A stretch of DNA of 64,000 nucleotides from an uncultured delta proteobacterium (GTDB lineage: Bacteria; Desulfobacterota; Desulfobulbia; Desulfobulbales; Desulfocapsaceae). The notes below the pieces were generated by a model. The model was not told where the DNA came from and searched no databases. It saw nothing but the letters and a program-made list of their open reading frames with translations. The position numbers and the translations under genes were made by a program. The stretch's first letter is position 1, and each line of letters begins with the position of its first letter. Location of the stretch: assembly GCA_903901335.1 (NCBI GenBank), contig CAIUQR010000102.1, positions 48,766-112,765 on the forward strand. The letters are read 5' to 3'. Below are positions 26,945 to 36,973 of the stretch, piece after piece.

Positions 26945-28222
26945 TTACATGCTGGCGCCGGAAGCAGCACCCTGCATTTTCACTTCGACTTTCTCGGTAA
27001 GACCTGCGTAGTAAATCTTCAGGTGATCGAGAACTTCGTTACGACCGAAGTGATCAACGATCTCGGCACCCTCGGAAAGGGCCTTACGCAGCTTGGTACC
27101 GGAAAGGATAACGCGGGACTCCTTGCCATGCGGACAGGTACGCAGAGAGGCCATACCGTCACACTCGGTGCAATAGAAGGTCCAGTCGATCTTCATCGGC
27201 TTGCAGAGAAGATCCTTGCCGGCTTTGCCGGTTACCGGAATCCGATCAAAGATGTCCTGGGCCTCGAACAAACCGTAGAAATCACCAACACCGGCATGGT
27301 CACGACCGATCAGCATATTGTTGACACCGTAGTTCTGACGGAAGGTTGCATGGAGAAGGCCTTCGCGAGGTCCGGCATAACGCATATCAAGCGGATAACC
27401 ACCGTTGATGATGTTTTCTTTGACGAAATATTTATTGATGAGAATATCAATGGCTTTGACGCGGACATCGGCTGGAATGTCACCTGCTTTCAGGTTGCCG
27501 ATCAGAGAGTGGATCAGAACGCCGTCACAGACTTCCACCGCGATTTTAGCCAGGTACTCATGGGAACGATGCATCGGGTTACGAAGCTGCAGTGCGGCAA
27601 CGTTTGCCCAACCACGCTCGTCGAACATCTTGCGGGTCTCAGCGGGTTTCAGGTAGACACCCGGATACTCTTTCGGATATTCACCTTCGGAGAGAACCTT
27701 GACAGGACCGGCAATATTGACATCTTTCTGGGCATAAACCATGATCACGCCTGGATGATCTTTCTCTGCAACCTGCCAGAACTTATCACCAATTGAATCT
27801 TCGCCCTCACCACGGAAAACTTTTTCACATTCCCATTTCTTATCTGCAGCAGTCATCGCGAATTTCTCGGTGACTTTCATAGTGGCAAACACTTCGCCCT
27901 TCCTGACCAGTGCAATCTCACTGCCGATTGCTATGGCCTCGGCCTCTGCGGTAGTAACATCAAGGGTGATCGGAACAGGCCAGAAGGTACCGTCTGCCAT
28001 CTGGAATTTTTCGCAGACGCCTTTCCAGTCGGCTTTGGTCATAAAGCCGCTCAAAGGACTGAAGCCACCGATACCCATCATAATAAGATCGCCCTTGGCA
28101 CGGGCGGAGATCTCGATCTGTTTCAGACCAGCAGCTTTTTTCAGCTCGGCTTCACGCGCACTGCCTTCCAATAGACAACATACCAAACCTTTTCCACCAT
28201 GGGGTGCAACTAATTTAGACAT
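26945..28222 (-). CDS. sat: sulfate adenylyltransferase (ATP sulfurylase)
   Basis: A 425-residue homo-oligomeric ATP sulfurylase of the type used in dissimilatory sulfate reduction: it activates sulfate to APS. Motifs: [14 protein letters not shown], the [12 protein letters not shown] loop, and a CxxC-like zinc site near the C-terminus ([18 protein letters not shown]). The ATG at 28222 has GAGGGA at good spacing; a longer frame to 28282 lacks one. It stands as a single-gene unit with its own terminator. aprAB, qmo and pyrophosphatase genes are not in the window. Very even, well-biased codon use suggests high expression. Confidence 0.96.
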   Translation of the reverse strand: MSKLVAPHGGKGLVCCLLEGSAREAELKKAAGLKQIEISARAKGDLIMMGIGGFSPLSGFMTKADWKGVCEKFQMADGTFWPVPITLDVTTAEAEAIAIGSEIALVRKGEVFATMKVTEKFAMTAADKKWECEKVFRGEGEDSIGDKFWQVAEKDHPGVIMVYAQKDVNIAGPVKVLSEGEYPKEYPGVYLKPAETRKMFDERGWANVAALQLRNPMHRSHEYLAKIAVEVCDGVLIHSLIGNLKAGDIPADVRVKAIDILINKYFVKENIINGGYPLDMRYAGPREGLLHATFRQNYGVNNMLIGRDHAGVGDFYGLFEAQDIFDRIPVTGKAGKDLLCKPMKIDWTFYCTECDGMASLRTCPHGKESRVILSGTKLRKALSEGAEIVDHFGRNEVLDHLKIYYAGLTEKVEVKMQGAASGASM

Positions 28223-28467
28223 AGATTCCCTCATTTTTTTATATTTATAAAGGTTACGCCGCAACAGACGAGCAAACGGCAACTAATGAATCGGCATTCA
28301 TTCAGATTGGAATATATACATAATTTACGGAGTAAAAGTCAAGAAAAAAAAAGGCAAGAAATTGGAGGATATTGGAGGCTCAGGAGACAACAAAACGCTG
28401 ATTTCCGGGAGATTTTATTCTGTAAGATCACTCGCCTGTTCTTCATCATACAACCCCTAGCCCTCTA

Positions 28468-30939
28468 TCATCCTTGGAAAAATCTCAGTCGCAACGCATT
28501 GCCGACCACCGATACGGAACTCATGGCCATGGCAGCACCCGCTATCATCGGATTCAAAGCCGGACCGCCGAATATAACCAAAACACCCATTGCTACCGGA
28601 ATGCCGATAATATTATAGGCAAAGGCCCAGAAAAGATTCTGCCGGATGTTTCTCATCACCGCCCTCGACAGGGCAAGGGCAGTGATAACACCGTCGAGAT
28701 TTCCCTTCATTATCACGATGTCCCCGGATTCAATTGCAATATCGAGACCGGTCCCCATCGCAATGCCAATGTCGGCCTGGGCAAGAGCAGGCGCATCATT
28801 GATACCATCGCCTACCATCGCCGTTCTGATCCCTCGCTCCTGCAGTTCTTTGACCTTTTCAGCTTTGTGTTGCGGCAGCACTTGTGAGAAGACCTCGTCA
28901 ATGCCTGCCTGGGCGGCAATGGCCCTGGCCGTGATATCCTGATCACCGGTAAGCATGATCACCTGCAGGCCCATGGCCTTCATCCGGGCAATCTCTGCTG
29001 GAACTTCCTTTTTCAATGTGTCGGCAATGGCAACCAAGGCCACCAGAAGCCCATCGACTGCAAGAAAGAGGACGGTCTTTCCCTGCCCGGCCAGCGGCCC
29101 TGCCAGGCTGTCGGCCATCTCCAACGGTATCCCTGCCGAGGCCAGAAGCTCCCTGTTGCCGAATAACAGTTTCCGTCCATCGACGGCAGCACGTATTCCA
29201 TGGCCCGGCAATGGCTCAAAAAAATCGGGTTGTTTAATCTCAACTTCTGCGGATCTGGCAGCGGCAACTACAGCCTCGGCCAGGGGATGCTCCGAAGATT
29301 GCTCTGCTGAGCCGAGAAGTGCCAACAGCTCCTTTTCAGAGAATCCATCGGAAAGAATCAACAGATCGGTCACCTCCGGCTTGCCATAGGTGAGGGTTCC
29401 GGTCTTGTCAAAAAGTACCGCCTGAATCTTTTCCGCCATTTCCAGTGCCTCTCCGGTCTTGATAAGGACACCAAGCTGCGCGCCCCGACCGGTGCCCACC
29501 ATGATGGAAGTCGGCGTGGCCAGTCCCATCGCACACGGGCAGGCGATGACCATGACGGCGATAAAGAACCTGAGGGCCATGGTGAACGAAACGCCACCGA
29601 TGAAAAACCAGGCAAGCCCTGTGCAAACGGCCAGGATCATCACGATAGGGACAAAATACAGGCTTATCCTGTCGGCCATTCCGGCAATCGGCGCCTTTGA
29701 CCCTTGCGCATCCTGGACCATCCGGATAATCCTGGCAAGTAGTGTATTTTCACCGGTCTGCCCGGTGCGGACATGGAGCACTCCATTTTTGTTCAGCGTC
29801 CCGCCGATAACCTGGTCGCCTGTATTTTTGGTGACCGGCAGGCTTTCCCCGGTCAGCATGGATTCATCCACAGCGGACGTACCTTTTTCAATCGTCCCAT
29901 CCACCGGGATTCGTTCCCCTGGACGAACGAGCAGCAGATCCCCTTCCTCGATCTCTTCGGCAGGAATTTCCCGTTGCCCCTCAGCGGTGAGCAGGTTCGC
30001 CGTCCCGGGGGTAAGCTGCATCAGTTGGGAAATGGCGTCGGAGGTATGGGACTTGGATCTGGTCTCCATATACTTACCCAGTGATACTAAAGCGATGAGC
30101 ACACCGGCAGATTCATAGTAGAGATCCATGGCCTTCATATGAGGATCAATTCCCAGAATGATCTCCACGAGATTCCAGGTCGAATAGATAACAGCCGCCC
30201 CTGTCCCGACGGCAATCAAAGAATCCATATTGGGGGCAGCACGAAAAAGCGCCGGCAGACCGATCAGATAAAAATTTCTTCCCAGCCAGAGGATGGGCAG
30301 AACCAGCAGAAATTGCAGCACTGAAAAAGCAAGCGGATTAAAATGGGGATCGACCACAGACGGAAGGGGCAAACCCATCATCTCGCCCATTGAAAGCAAA
30401 AGAAGTGGAACCGCCAGGATCAGAGCCCCGATCAGACGTCTTTTCATCTCCGCCAGACGCCCGGCCGTCTCCTGCCTTTTTCTTTCGTATTCATCAGCCC
30501 TTCCCACAACAGGCCGTGTCTCGAAACCAAGGCCGGCAATGGTCTCACGGATCCGTCGTTGACTGCATTCGTCCTTTTCGTAGACAACCCGTCCCGTTTC
30601 CGCGGCAAGGTTGACGCTGGCCGAAACGACCCCCGGCAGCCGGCCCACTACGTTTTCAATCCGGGTTGAACAGGAGGCGCAATGCATACCGGTAATAGCC
30701 AGATCTACTGCGCATGTTGTGACGTCTTTATCGACAACAAGCTCAAAACCAAGCCCTTTCACGCTCTCTCCGATTTCTCCGAGCCCGCTCTTCGCTTCAT
30801 CAAAAAGAAGATCCATGCTTTCCGTAGCCAGATTAACCGAGACCTTCTCCACCCCCGGCATCCCGGAGACCACCCGTTCAATCCGGCTGGAGCAGGCAGC
30901 GCAATGCATTCCTTTCACATCAAGTCGTATCTGTTTCAT
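28468..30939 (-). CDS. copA: copper-translocating P1B-type ATPase
   Basis: About 823 residues. Two N-terminal heavy-metal domains with [10 protein letters not shown] and [10 protein letters not shown]; eight membrane helices; metal-site CPC in [13 protein letters not shown]; phosphorylation site DKTGTLT; TGES; HP in [24 protein letters not shown] hinge. It is a Cu(I) exporter. The ATG at 30939 ([10 protein letters not shown]) is preferred over a TTG nine bases earlier. It is divergent from copZ with about 160 bases between; no clear CueR or CopY site was recognised. Confidence 0.94.
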   Translation of the reverse strand: MKQIRLDVKGMHCAACSSRIERVVSGMPGVEKVSVNLATESMDLLFDEAKSGLGEIGESVKGLGFELVVDKDVTTCAVDLAITGMHCASCSTRIENVVGRLPGVVSASVNLAAETGRVVYEKDECSQRRIRETIAGLGFETRPVVGRADEYERKRQETAGRLAEMKRRLIGALILAVPLLLLSMGEMMGLPLPSVVDPHFNPLAFSVLQFLLVLPILWLGRNFYLIGLPALFRAAPNMDSLIAVGTGAAVIYSTWNLVEIILGIDPHMKAMDLYYESAGVLIALVSLGKYMETRSKSHTSDAISQLMQLTPGTANLLTAEGQREIPAEEIEEGDLLLVRPGERIPVDGTIEKGTSAVDESMLTGESLPVTKNTGDQVIGGTLNKNGVLHVRTGQTGENTLLARIIRMVQDAQGSKAPIAGMADRISLYFVPIVMILAVCTGLAWFFIGGVSFTMALRFFIAVMVIACPCAMGLATPTSIMVGTGRGAQLGVLIKTGEALEMAEKIQAVLFDKTGTLTYGKPEVTDLLILSDGFSEKELLALLGSAEQSSEHPLAEAVVAAARSAEVEIKQPDFFEPLPGHGIRAAVDGRKLLFGNRELLASAGIPLEMADSLAGPLAGQGKTVLFLAVDGLLVALVAIADTLKKEVPAEIARMKAMGLQVIMLTGDQDITARAIAAQAGIDEVFSQVLPQHKAEKVKELQERGIRTAMVGDGINDAPALAQADIGIAMGTGLDIAIESGDIVIMKGNLDGVITALALSRAVMRNIRQNLFWAFAYNIIGIPVAMGVLVIFGGPALNPMIAGAAMAMSSVSVVGNALRLRFFQG

Positions 30940-31098
30940 AATCGGCAAGGCACCTTTGGTTTAAAACAATTTAATTAAATATTAAAATTCAAAACTTGAT
31001 TTCCCCGCTCCGGAGAACTACTATGAAAGCACGTCTAACCCCACAGAGAGGACAGCATTCATCTGCGGAAATAATAATTCAGTCACAGGAGAATAACA

Positions 31099-31293
31099 AT
31101 GGCAACCGTGAAGATCAGAGGGATGCGCTGTCAGCACTGCGTCGGCTCAACCAGACAGGCACTTGAAAAGATACCTGGAATATCAGATATTAAAGTTGAT
31201 CTGGAAAAAGGCGAGGCGACCTATCAAGGTGATGTCGATATTAAAATCGTGAAGGAAGCGATCGGAAAAATTGGCTTTGAGGTTGATCAATAG
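31099..31293 (+). CDS. copZ: copper chaperone (HMA domain protein)
   Basis: A 64-residue single heavy-metal-associated domain with the metal loop MRCQHC near residues 9-14 and the typical beta-alpha-beta pattern ending EAIGKIGFEVDQ. AGGAG lies eight bases before the ATG. It probably hands Cu(I) to the divergently encoded CopA. No further gene follows on this strand. Confidence 0.9.
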   Translation: MATVKIRGMRCQHCVGSTRQALEKIPGISDIKVDLEKGEATYQGDVDIKIVKEAIGKIGFEVDQ

Positions 31294-31310
31294 AAGGAAA
31301 AGAAGGTAAA

Positions 31311-31363
31311 TAGCCTGTAGTCTTTTAGTCTATTAGCTTTTACTCCTAACAGACTACAGGCTA
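31311..31363. repeat. inverted repeat of the AGTCTGTAGG family, between copZ and pseudopilin
   Basis: TAGCCTGTAGTCT (31311-31323) is perfectly complementary to AGACTACAGGCTA (31351-31363) across a 27-base loop containing TTAGTCTATTAG. Related sequence occurs at 33409-33450 and 33908-33919. There is no T run, so it is more likely a dispersed repeat than a terminator, though it could end copZ transcripts. Confidence 0.6.
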
Positions 31364-31384
31364 ACGGTCTCAACAACCTGGCAG

Positions 31385-31849
31385 CTACTCCACCCGGACT
31401 CTGCCAACGGTGTCGAGAACAACCTCCATCTTCCTGCCTTCGGTGTCGGTCAGAATGAATCTCCCCGCCTTTATCCCAGGCCTACTTTGGAATCGCACTC
31501 TATTTTTTGGAAAGTTCGAGCCCAGCGTCAGACCATTTTTGAAATGGTAATCGACGAGCAGCCGTTCCCCTGCCTGTCTGATCCAGTCACCCGCCTCTCC
31601 CGGCACGCTGCTGTTGTCTACAAAGATCGAATACCCGGCAGAACTTGTTTCAACGGCCACATAAGCATTTGTCTTAATGGCCTCCATTTTTGCTCTCTGC
31701 AGATTACCAACAAGCAGAGCCACCTCACTTCGAAAACCGATCTGTTGGTACCAGCTTCTCAGCGGTTGATACGCGATTGCCGACAGAGTCGACACAATCA
31801 CAAGACTCACAAGAACTTCGAACAGTGTTACACCCTTCTGATCAGCCAT
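31385..31849 (-). CDS. GspH/FimT-type pseudopilin
   Basis: About 154 residues from an ATG at 31849 preceded by GGGGAGGGG. The prepilin signal is short: MADQKG|VTLFEVLVSLVIVSTLSAIAY, cleaved after Gly6, with Val rather than Phe at +1 and Glu at +5. The body (QRAKMEAIKTNAYVAVE, RVRFQSRPGIKAGRF, VLDTVGRVRVE) matches the GspH/FimT fold. A minor pilin of the type IV pilus machinery, separate from the operon at 50-53 kb. It is the only gene between copZ and pilR. Confidence 0.82.
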   Translation of the reverse strand: MADQKGVTLFEVLVSLVIVSTLSAIAYQPLRSWYQQIGFRSEVALLVGNLQRAKMEAIKTNAYVAVETSSAGYSIFVDNSSVPGEAGDWIRQAGERLLVDYHFKNGLTLGSNFPKNRVRFQSRPGIKAGRFILTDTEGRKMEVVLDTVGRVRVE

Positions 31850-32007
31850 TTTTCCCCTCCCCATGAAAATTCATCACTTAAAAATGAATCAATATTATCG
31901 AGGACAAGATAAACGGCCAATCCTACATTTTTCTTACTTTTCTCCTTGTATTGGTGTTTTTTTTCTCCTGATCTAAATATTTTTTCCTAACCTGAGGACA
32001 TAACTGA

Positions 32008-33387
32008 TCAAAAAGTGATGCCGTATTCCTTAATTTTATGCAGGAGTGAAGGGTAACTGATTTCGAGTATCTGAGCGGCCTTGGATTTATTATATCCCGT
32101 TTCCTCCAGTGCAGCGCGAATCATTCTCGCCTCTAATTTTTTCTGACCTTCTTTCAAAGAAAAACCCTCATCAGGTCCAGCCTGAGAGATATGAATTTCA
32201 TTTTTGAGAATCCCTGAAGGTAATTGTCCAATATCTATAACCTTTTGTTCCGCCAGGACCATACCTCTCTGGATAATATTTTCCAGCTCCCGCACATTGC
32301 CGGGCCATTGATACTGCAACAACTTGTTCATGGCAGCGGAACTTATGGCCTGGACGTCACTTTTTAAAATCATCTGGTATTTTTCAATGAAATATCGGCA
32401 GAGAAGAGGAATATCATCTAAGCGACGCCTGAGGGGAGGCAGCTTTAAGGTGAGCACGTTAAGACGATAGAAGAGATCTTCCCGAAAAATCCCTTTTCGT
32501 ACATCATCTTCCAGATCTCTTGCAGTTGCGGCCAGGATTCTGACATCTATCTTTTTTGCGCCTGCGGCCCCCACCGGCCGAACTTCGCCTTCCTGGAGTA
32601 CCCGGAGAAGTTTCACCTGCATAGCTAAGGGTAACTCTCCTATTTCATCCAGGAAAAGAGTGCTGCCATCAGCCTCCTCAAACATGCCTTTTTTGTTCTT
32701 TTCAGCCCCGGTAAAGGCCCCTTTCGTATATCCGAAGAGTTCGCTCTCCAAGAGATTTTCAGGAATACTCCCGCAGTTTACTGCAAAAAACGGTCTGCTC
32801 GTTCGCGGAGAACTGCTATGAATCCCCTTAGCCACCAGTTCCTTGCCTGTCCCCGACTCACCGGTAATGAGAACTGTGGTATCATAACGGGCAATTTTTT
32901 CTCCAAGTTGAATCATGGCCCGTATTTCTTCGTTCCGGCCGATAATTCTTTCAAATCCGCTCACTTTTCGGATTTCCCTTAATTCCTCCTTCAACTGCCG
33001 GTTTTCCTGCTTCAAAAGCTCCCGTTCCTCAGCCTTTTTCAGGGAAAGGAGGACCTCATCGGTCTTAAAGGGCTTGGATATAAAATCGTACGCTCCAGCT
33101 TTAATTGCCTCTATGGCCATATCCACACTGCCGTAGGCCGACATCATGATCACCGTGGACCCGCTTATCATCTCCCCTGCAGCCCGCAGAAATTCCAACC
33201 CGTCCATGCCCGGCATCCGCACATCACAGAGGATGAAATCAAAGTACCTCTGACCGACCAGGTTTAAGGCCGCGGGGCCGTCGCCGGCAGTTGTGACCTG
33301 ATATCCATGACGGCCGAGCAGGGCCTGCAACATGTGCCGCATGTTTTCTTCATCATCTATTATGAGTAAGTGTTTTTTTGTTTTCAT
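32008..33387 (-). CDS. pilR: sigma-54-dependent response regulator (PilR/NtrC family)
   Basis: A 459-residue regulator: receiver domain (1-120) with LIIDDEEN and phospho-acceptor in DFILCDVRMPGMDG; AAA+ domain with GESGTGKE (Walker A), GAFTGA (sigma-54 contact loop) and FLDEIGELP (Walker B); C-terminal helix-turn-helix NKSKAAQILEISYPSLLHKI. It activates sigma-54 promoters, and sigma-54-like sites precede the two pilin genes downstream (38993, 42413), so the PilR name follows from context and pilS. A four-helix-bundle gene separates it from pilS. Confidence 0.9.
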   Translation of the reverse strand: MKTKKHLLIIDDEENMRHMLQALLGRHGYQVTTAGDGPAALNLVGQRYFDFILCDVRMPGMDGLEFLRAAGEMISGSTVIMMSAYGSVDMAIEAIKAGAYDFISKPFKTDEVLLSLKKAEERELLKQENRQLKEELREIRKVSGFERIIGRNEEIRAMIQLGEKIARYDTTVLITGESGTGKELVAKGIHSSSPRTSRPFFAVNCGSIPENLLESELFGYTKGAFTGAEKNKKGMFEEADGSTLFLDEIGELPLAMQVKLLRVLQEGEVRPVGAAGAKKIDVRILAATARDLEDDVRKGIFREDLFYRLNVLTLKLPPLRRRLDDIPLLCRYFIEKYQMILKSDVQAISSAAMNKLLQYQWPGNVRELENIIQRGMVLAEQKVIDIGQLPSGILKNEIHISQAGPDEGFSLKEGQKKLEARMIRAALEETGYNKSKAAQILEISYPSLLHKIKEYGITF

Positions 33388-33408
33388 GGGGAAAATACTT
33401 AGGCGAAT

Positions 33409-33450
33409 AGTCTGTAGGTATTTAGATTGTTAGCAAAACCCCTACAGACT
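33409..33450. repeat. inverted repeat of the AGTCTGTAGG family, upstream of pilR
   Basis: AGTCTGTAGG (33409-33418) and CCTACAGACT (33441-33450) are perfectly complementary around a 22-base loop with TTAGATTGTTAG. It lies between pilR and the four-helix-bundle gene. The related segment CCTAACAGACTA lies on the other side of that gene at 33908-33919, overlapping the pilS stop. Confidence 0.6.
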
Positions 33451-33462
33451 GAACAACCTTTT

Positions 33463-33849
33463 TTACTTAGAAGATTGATTGGACTGCATTCTGTCAGGAC
33501 TACGCAAAGAACGGATCAGAGCGCCCAACACCTTTTCGGTCTCTACTAATTTTAAGTCACAATCGGCAAAACTGTTGTTGTCAAAGTATTCTAACCGCTT
33601 CGCCAGGCTGAACTGATAGTGCAACTCCCTTAGAGATGCAAATGCGATTTCAAGGAAACGGAGGAATTCAGCCTGACTTTCACGCGCACAACCTTCTACA
33701 ATGTTCGATGGAACCGATACAGCTGCTCTTCTCATTTGGGATATCAATCCGTAGAGTTCATCTTTGGGAAAATTCCTTGTTTCACGGTAGGTGAGAAGAG
33801 CAATTTCATCGGCTGGCTCAAATGCCCGAAGCCTTGTATGGTCCCGCAT
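33463..33849 (-). CDS. four-helix bundle protein (23S rRNA intervening-sequence / S23 family)
   Basis: About 128 residues from ATG 33849 with GGAGG eight bases upstream. All-helical; the family signature is visible as QMRRAAVSVPSNIVEGCAR and FLRFLEIAFASLRELHYQF. Members occur inside 23S rRNA intervening sequences and as scattered small genes of unknown role; related Avd proteins assist diversity-generating retroelements, but no reverse transcriptase or variable repeat is seen here. It interrupts the usual pilS-pilR pair and is bracketed by short repeats, suggesting insertion. Confidence 0.85.
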   Translation of the reverse strand: MRDHTRLRAFEPADEIALLTYRETRNFPKDELYGLISQMRRAAVSVPSNIVEGCARESQAEFLRFLEIAFASLRELHYQFSLAKRLEYFDNNSFADCDLKLVETEKVLGALIRSLRSPDRMQSNQSSK

Positions 33850-33915
33850 TGTCTTTCCCTCCATCCACCTGCCCCAAATAATCCAGACTCATCGATTATC
33901 TTTTTTCCTAACAGA

Positions 33916-35442
33916 CTAACCAACCTGATTATTTACCTGATTATTTACCGGCAATTCAATTCTCATTGTCGTCCCTTCGTCCTTCATGCTTTCCACCCAC
34001 ATCCTACCACCGGCTGCCTCAATAATCGCATAGGATACCGAAAGCCCCAGGCCCGTCCCCTTTCCCGGTTCTTTTGTCGTAAAAAACGGATCAAAGACAT
34101 TTTCGAGATGAGCCTCCTCGATGCCGGCCCCATTATCCTGAATGCTGATCAAGAGCGATGGGGTCTCATCCCGAGCTATTTTTGTTTCACATGACAGAAT
34201 GATCCTCCCAGGCGCTTCAGAGCTTTTTTCCTTAATGGCATCCACGGCATTGAGCAGACAGTTCAACACCACCTGATGAAGAGCAGTGCCATCGATGGCC
34301 GCCTGGATGTTATTATCCTCACATTGCAGAAGTATTTCAACCGAGGCCATATCTTTCTGGGTTTTCAGGATTTCCACCAGGTCGTTCAGAATAGTATACA
34401 CAGGAGTCAGCGAGTCCCCCCCTGCCGGAATCCTGGTGAGATTCAGCAGTTGCCGGACCAGCTTGTTGATCCTGTTCAACTCGGAGATCGACCTCTGACA
34501 GAACTGGTGCCTCTCCTCTCTGTGCAGATCATTATTTTCCAGCAATTCCAGATAGCCTTGGACAATGCCAAGGGGGTTGCCTATTTCATGGGCCAGTCCC
34601 GCCGATAGTCTGCCGACCGCTGCCAGCTTTTCCGCCCGAACCATCTCCTTCTGCGAGGCAATCAATTGGTTATTGGCCTGTTCGAGCGAGGCGACAGAGG
34701 CCCGGAGCTGTCTCCTGTCGCTTTCGATGCGCGACAGCATCCTGTTCAGCGCCAAGGACAGTTTCCCGAACTCATTCCCTTCCTTCTCCAGCGAAAACGA
34801 AAAGTCTTCCGTCTCTTTATACGCCTCGGAAATACCCACCAGTTTTTCCACCGGCCGGACGACCAGCTTCAGCATGCGAAAAAAACCGATGACAGTCAGG
34901 ATCAAGACATTCACTACTATATAGACTACTATTATACTCTGCTGCTGTCTGACGTGGTCATGAATGGATTGCAGATCGACTACCATTCCCAGCGAAGCGC
35001 CGCTTCCGCCGCCCTGCTTGAAAGGAAGACTGACAAAAAGCGACGACATGCCGGGAGAATAGACCCCCCATGACGATCCATAAAATCTGACAATCCCGGA
35101 TCCGGACAGGGCGGTAGTCTTCATATCTCTTAGAATTTCGTGATTTTCTTCTCTGTGAAGCCGTATAATTTCATTGCCGTCATAGAGGAACACATTCCGG
35201 CAGGAGCTTCCTGCGGCGGAACAGAGTGTTTGCAGATCATCGATATGAGGGGACCGCTCCTTGGGATACCACCGTTCAGACGTGCCCCACAGCCGCAGGA
35301 TGGCCTGCGCATGGTTGACCTCGGCCCTCATTAGATCGCGCTGCCAGAAGATCACAACGACCATGCCGACAAGCACCATGCCGATCACCAATACGCCGGC
35401 GAGAGTAATGACAATGTGTTGTTTTAAACCTCGAAAAATCAA
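33916..35442 (-). CDS. pilS: sensor histidine kinase of the pilus regulatory pair (PilS-like)
   Basis: A 508-residue membrane kinase. Membrane helices at about residues 10-32 and 168-190 flank a periplasmic sensor region with the YDGNEIIRLHRE segment; then a HAMP linker (VVRPVEKLVGISEAYKETEDF), HisKA with SAGLAHEIGNPLGIVQG (phospho-His), and HATPase_c with NCLLNAVDAIKE, DNGAGI, FFTTKEPGKGTGLGLS. Unlike classical PilS (six membrane helices plus PAS) it has two helices and HAMP, so the signal may differ. It lies one gene from pilR and probably phosphorylates it. Confidence 0.85.
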   Translation of the reverse strand: MIFRGLKQHIVITLAGVLVIGMVLVGMVVVIFWQRDLMRAEVNHAQAILRLWGTSERWYPKERSPHIDDLQTLCSAAGSSCRNVFLYDGNEIIRLHREENHEILRDMKTTALSGSGIVRFYGSSWGVYSPGMSSLFVSLPFKQGGGSGASLGMVVDLQSIHDHVRQQQSIIVVYIVVNVLILTVIGFFRMLKLVVRPVEKLVGISEAYKETEDFSFSLEKEGNEFGKLSLALNRMLSRIESDRRQLRASVASLEQANNQLIASQKEMVRAEKLAAVGRLSAGLAHEIGNPLGIVQGYLELLENNDLHREERHQFCQRSISELNRINKLVRQLLNLTRIPAGGDSLTPVYTILNDLVEILKTQKDMASVEILLQCEDNNIQAAIDGTALHQVVLNCLLNAVDAIKEKSSEAPGRIILSCETKIARDETPSLLISIQDNGAGIEEAHLENVFDPFFTTKEPGKGTGLGLSVSYAIIEAAGGRMWVESMKDEGTTMRIELPVNNQVNNQVG

Positions 35443-35695
35443 CGTCTGATCCGCCTTTCTTTGGCTCCTGAGAGATCCACTCTTTCAACCTTTTTCAGGA
35501 TAGTAAGATATATGAGCAATGAGCATACCCGAAGACAAACAGGAACAATCGAAGCAAGAAGAAGCTATCATATCAGCATATTAAATTGCAACATATACAT
35601 TGAAAATGTTTGATTTGGCTAGTATTATAAAAAAAGAAGATGTTACATCTCAGAAACGTTCCCTATTTTTTTAAACAAAAAGGGGTGCAAGCCAC

Positions 35696-36115
35696 ATGAC
35701 ATCTCACCAGACCACCTCGACCGGCAGATATCTCGACTGGCTTCGGCAGGCAGAAAACGATCTCTTATGGGCCAGGCACTCTTTTTCCGGCGGATTCTTT
35801 TCGCAGACCTGTTTTATCTCGCAGCAATCGGGAGAAAAGACCCTCAAAGCATATTGTTATTTCAAAGGATTTGATATCGTTAAAACACATTCTCTCTTCC
35901 AAGTCATTAAAGCCCTTGGCGAAAACGGGGAGCTGGAGAAACTGGCCAAAGAACTTGATCTGTATTATATCAGTGGCCGTTATCCCGATGCGTTTCCTGC
36001 CGGGGCACCGTTCGAGATGTTTACTTCTGAACAGGCGGAGCGCGCGTTATGTTCTGCAGAGCGGATCTATACTATCATTGCCGAGCGGATTCATGATGCC
36101 AACACCCTCCGATAA
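35696..36115 (+). CDS. HEPN-domain protein (module 1)
   Basis: A 139-residue HEPN protein: YLDWLRQAENDLLWARHSF, FISQQSGEKTLKAYCYFKG, KTHSLFQVIKAL, and YISGRYPDAFP around residues 91-101. This is the larger HEPN class that pairs with minimal nucleotidyltransferases; the RxxxxH ribonuclease motif of HepT is not evident. AGGGGTG precedes the ATG. The next gene, a nucleotidyltransferase, overlaps its end by 23 bases, so they form a module, possibly toxin-antitoxin. Confidence 0.8.
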   Translation: MTSHQTTSTGRYLDWLRQAENDLLWARHSFSGGFFSQTCFISQQSGEKTLKAYCYFKGFDIVKTHSLFQVIKALGENGELEKLAKELDLYYISGRYPDAFPAGAPFEMFTSEQAERALCSAERIYTIIAERIHDANTLR

Positions 36116-36461
36116 TGGAATACTCCGGAAAAGCCGGCCGCAAATTTCGGTCCTCGATTTTAACAGGAATACTTTGCTCGAAATGATACGTGACAATCTG
36201 CGGGAGAAAAAAGTAATCGCTGCCTATATCTTTGGTTCATTCGCACAAGAAAAAGAAAATCTCTGGTCTGATATAGATCTCATCATAGTAAAAGATTCTT
36301 CTTTGCCGTTTATTGAAAGGCCAAGAGAGTTTTTTGATCTTCTTGATATCGGAGTTCCTTTGGATATTCTGGTCTATTCTCCTGTTGAGTTTGCGAAGAT
36401 GCAAAATGAACAGAATGGCTTCTGGAAGGAGATAAACTCTACGATCTTTCAGATTGTTTAA
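36093..36461 (+). CDS. minimal nucleotidyltransferase (MNT, module 1)
   Basis: About 122 residues from ATG 36093 (alternative ATG 36096). The polymerase-beta-type motif is complete: IFGSFAQEKENLWSDIDL gives GS-x10-DxD (G48, S49, D60, D62). Such proteins AMPylate partner HEPN toxins in the MntA-HepT systems. It overlaps the preceding HEPN gene, the order being HEPN then MNT, opposite to module 2. Confidence 0.82.
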   Translation: MMPTPSDNGILRKSRPQISVLDFNRNTLLEMIRDNLREKKVIAAYIFGSFAQEKENLWSDIDLIIVKDSSLPFIERPREFFDLLDIGVPLDILVYSPVEFAKMQNEQNGFWKEINSTIFQIV

Positions 36462-36550
36462 TAAATACCAACAACCTGAACAGTAGAAAGTGTTTCGGCA
36501 AGTGTCCGGGTACATTCAGAAAAAATAAGTTCATTCATACGTTTCTCTTT

Positions 36551-36973
36551 ATGGAAAGAAAACTCTATACAATCAGCGGTGAACTGAAAGATCGGATAAG
36601 GGCCGCAATCTCCGATACCACGCAGAAGGATGAAAATATCTCTTTTGCCTATATATACGGAAGTTTCACCGACATGAGCCTCCCTTTTCATGATATCGAT
36701 CTGGGTGTCTTTTTTGCCGGAAAGAATCTTCCGGAAATGTCTCAAACTGCTATTGCATTGGCCGTGGACCTGAGTAAAAAAACAGCCTTTCCGGTAGATG
36801 TCCGGGTATTGAACAACGCTCCTGTCTCTTTTGTCTATAATGTCCTGAAAGGAGAATTGATCTGCGAAAGAAATCAGGACATCAGATGCAAGGTAATGGA
36901 AAATACCGTGAGATCCTACCTTGATATGCAGCCGATTTTGTATCGGGCAATGAAGGAGGCGTTTTCTTCATGA
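36551..36973 (+). CDS. mntA: MntA-type nucleotidyltransferase antitoxin (module 2)
   Basis: A 140-residue MNT protein with YIYGSFTDMSLPFHDIDL, giving GS-x9-DxD (G37, S38, D48, D50). The C-terminal part (VDVRVLNNAPVSFVYNVLKGELI) is typical of MntA. In the Shewanella system MntA adds AMP residues to a tyrosine of HepT and so neutralises it. Start ATG 36551; the HepT gene overlaps its stop by four bases (ATGA). Confidence 0.87.
   Translation: MERKLYTISGELKDRIRAAISDTTQKDENISFAYIYGSFTDMSLPFHDIDLGVFFAGKNLPEMSQTAIALAVDLSKKTAFPVDVRVLNNAPVSFVYNVLKGELICERNQDIRCKVMENTVRSYLDMQPILYRAMKEAFSS

Noticed and set aside
30940..31098. CueR or CopY operator between copA and copZ
   Set aside because: The gap was read for ACCTTCC-type dyads and TACANNTGTA; none was found.
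33463..33849. Diversity-generating retroelement accessory protein (Avd)
   Set aside because: The protein is of the same broad four-helix family, but there is no reverse transcriptase, template repeat or variable repeat in the window.
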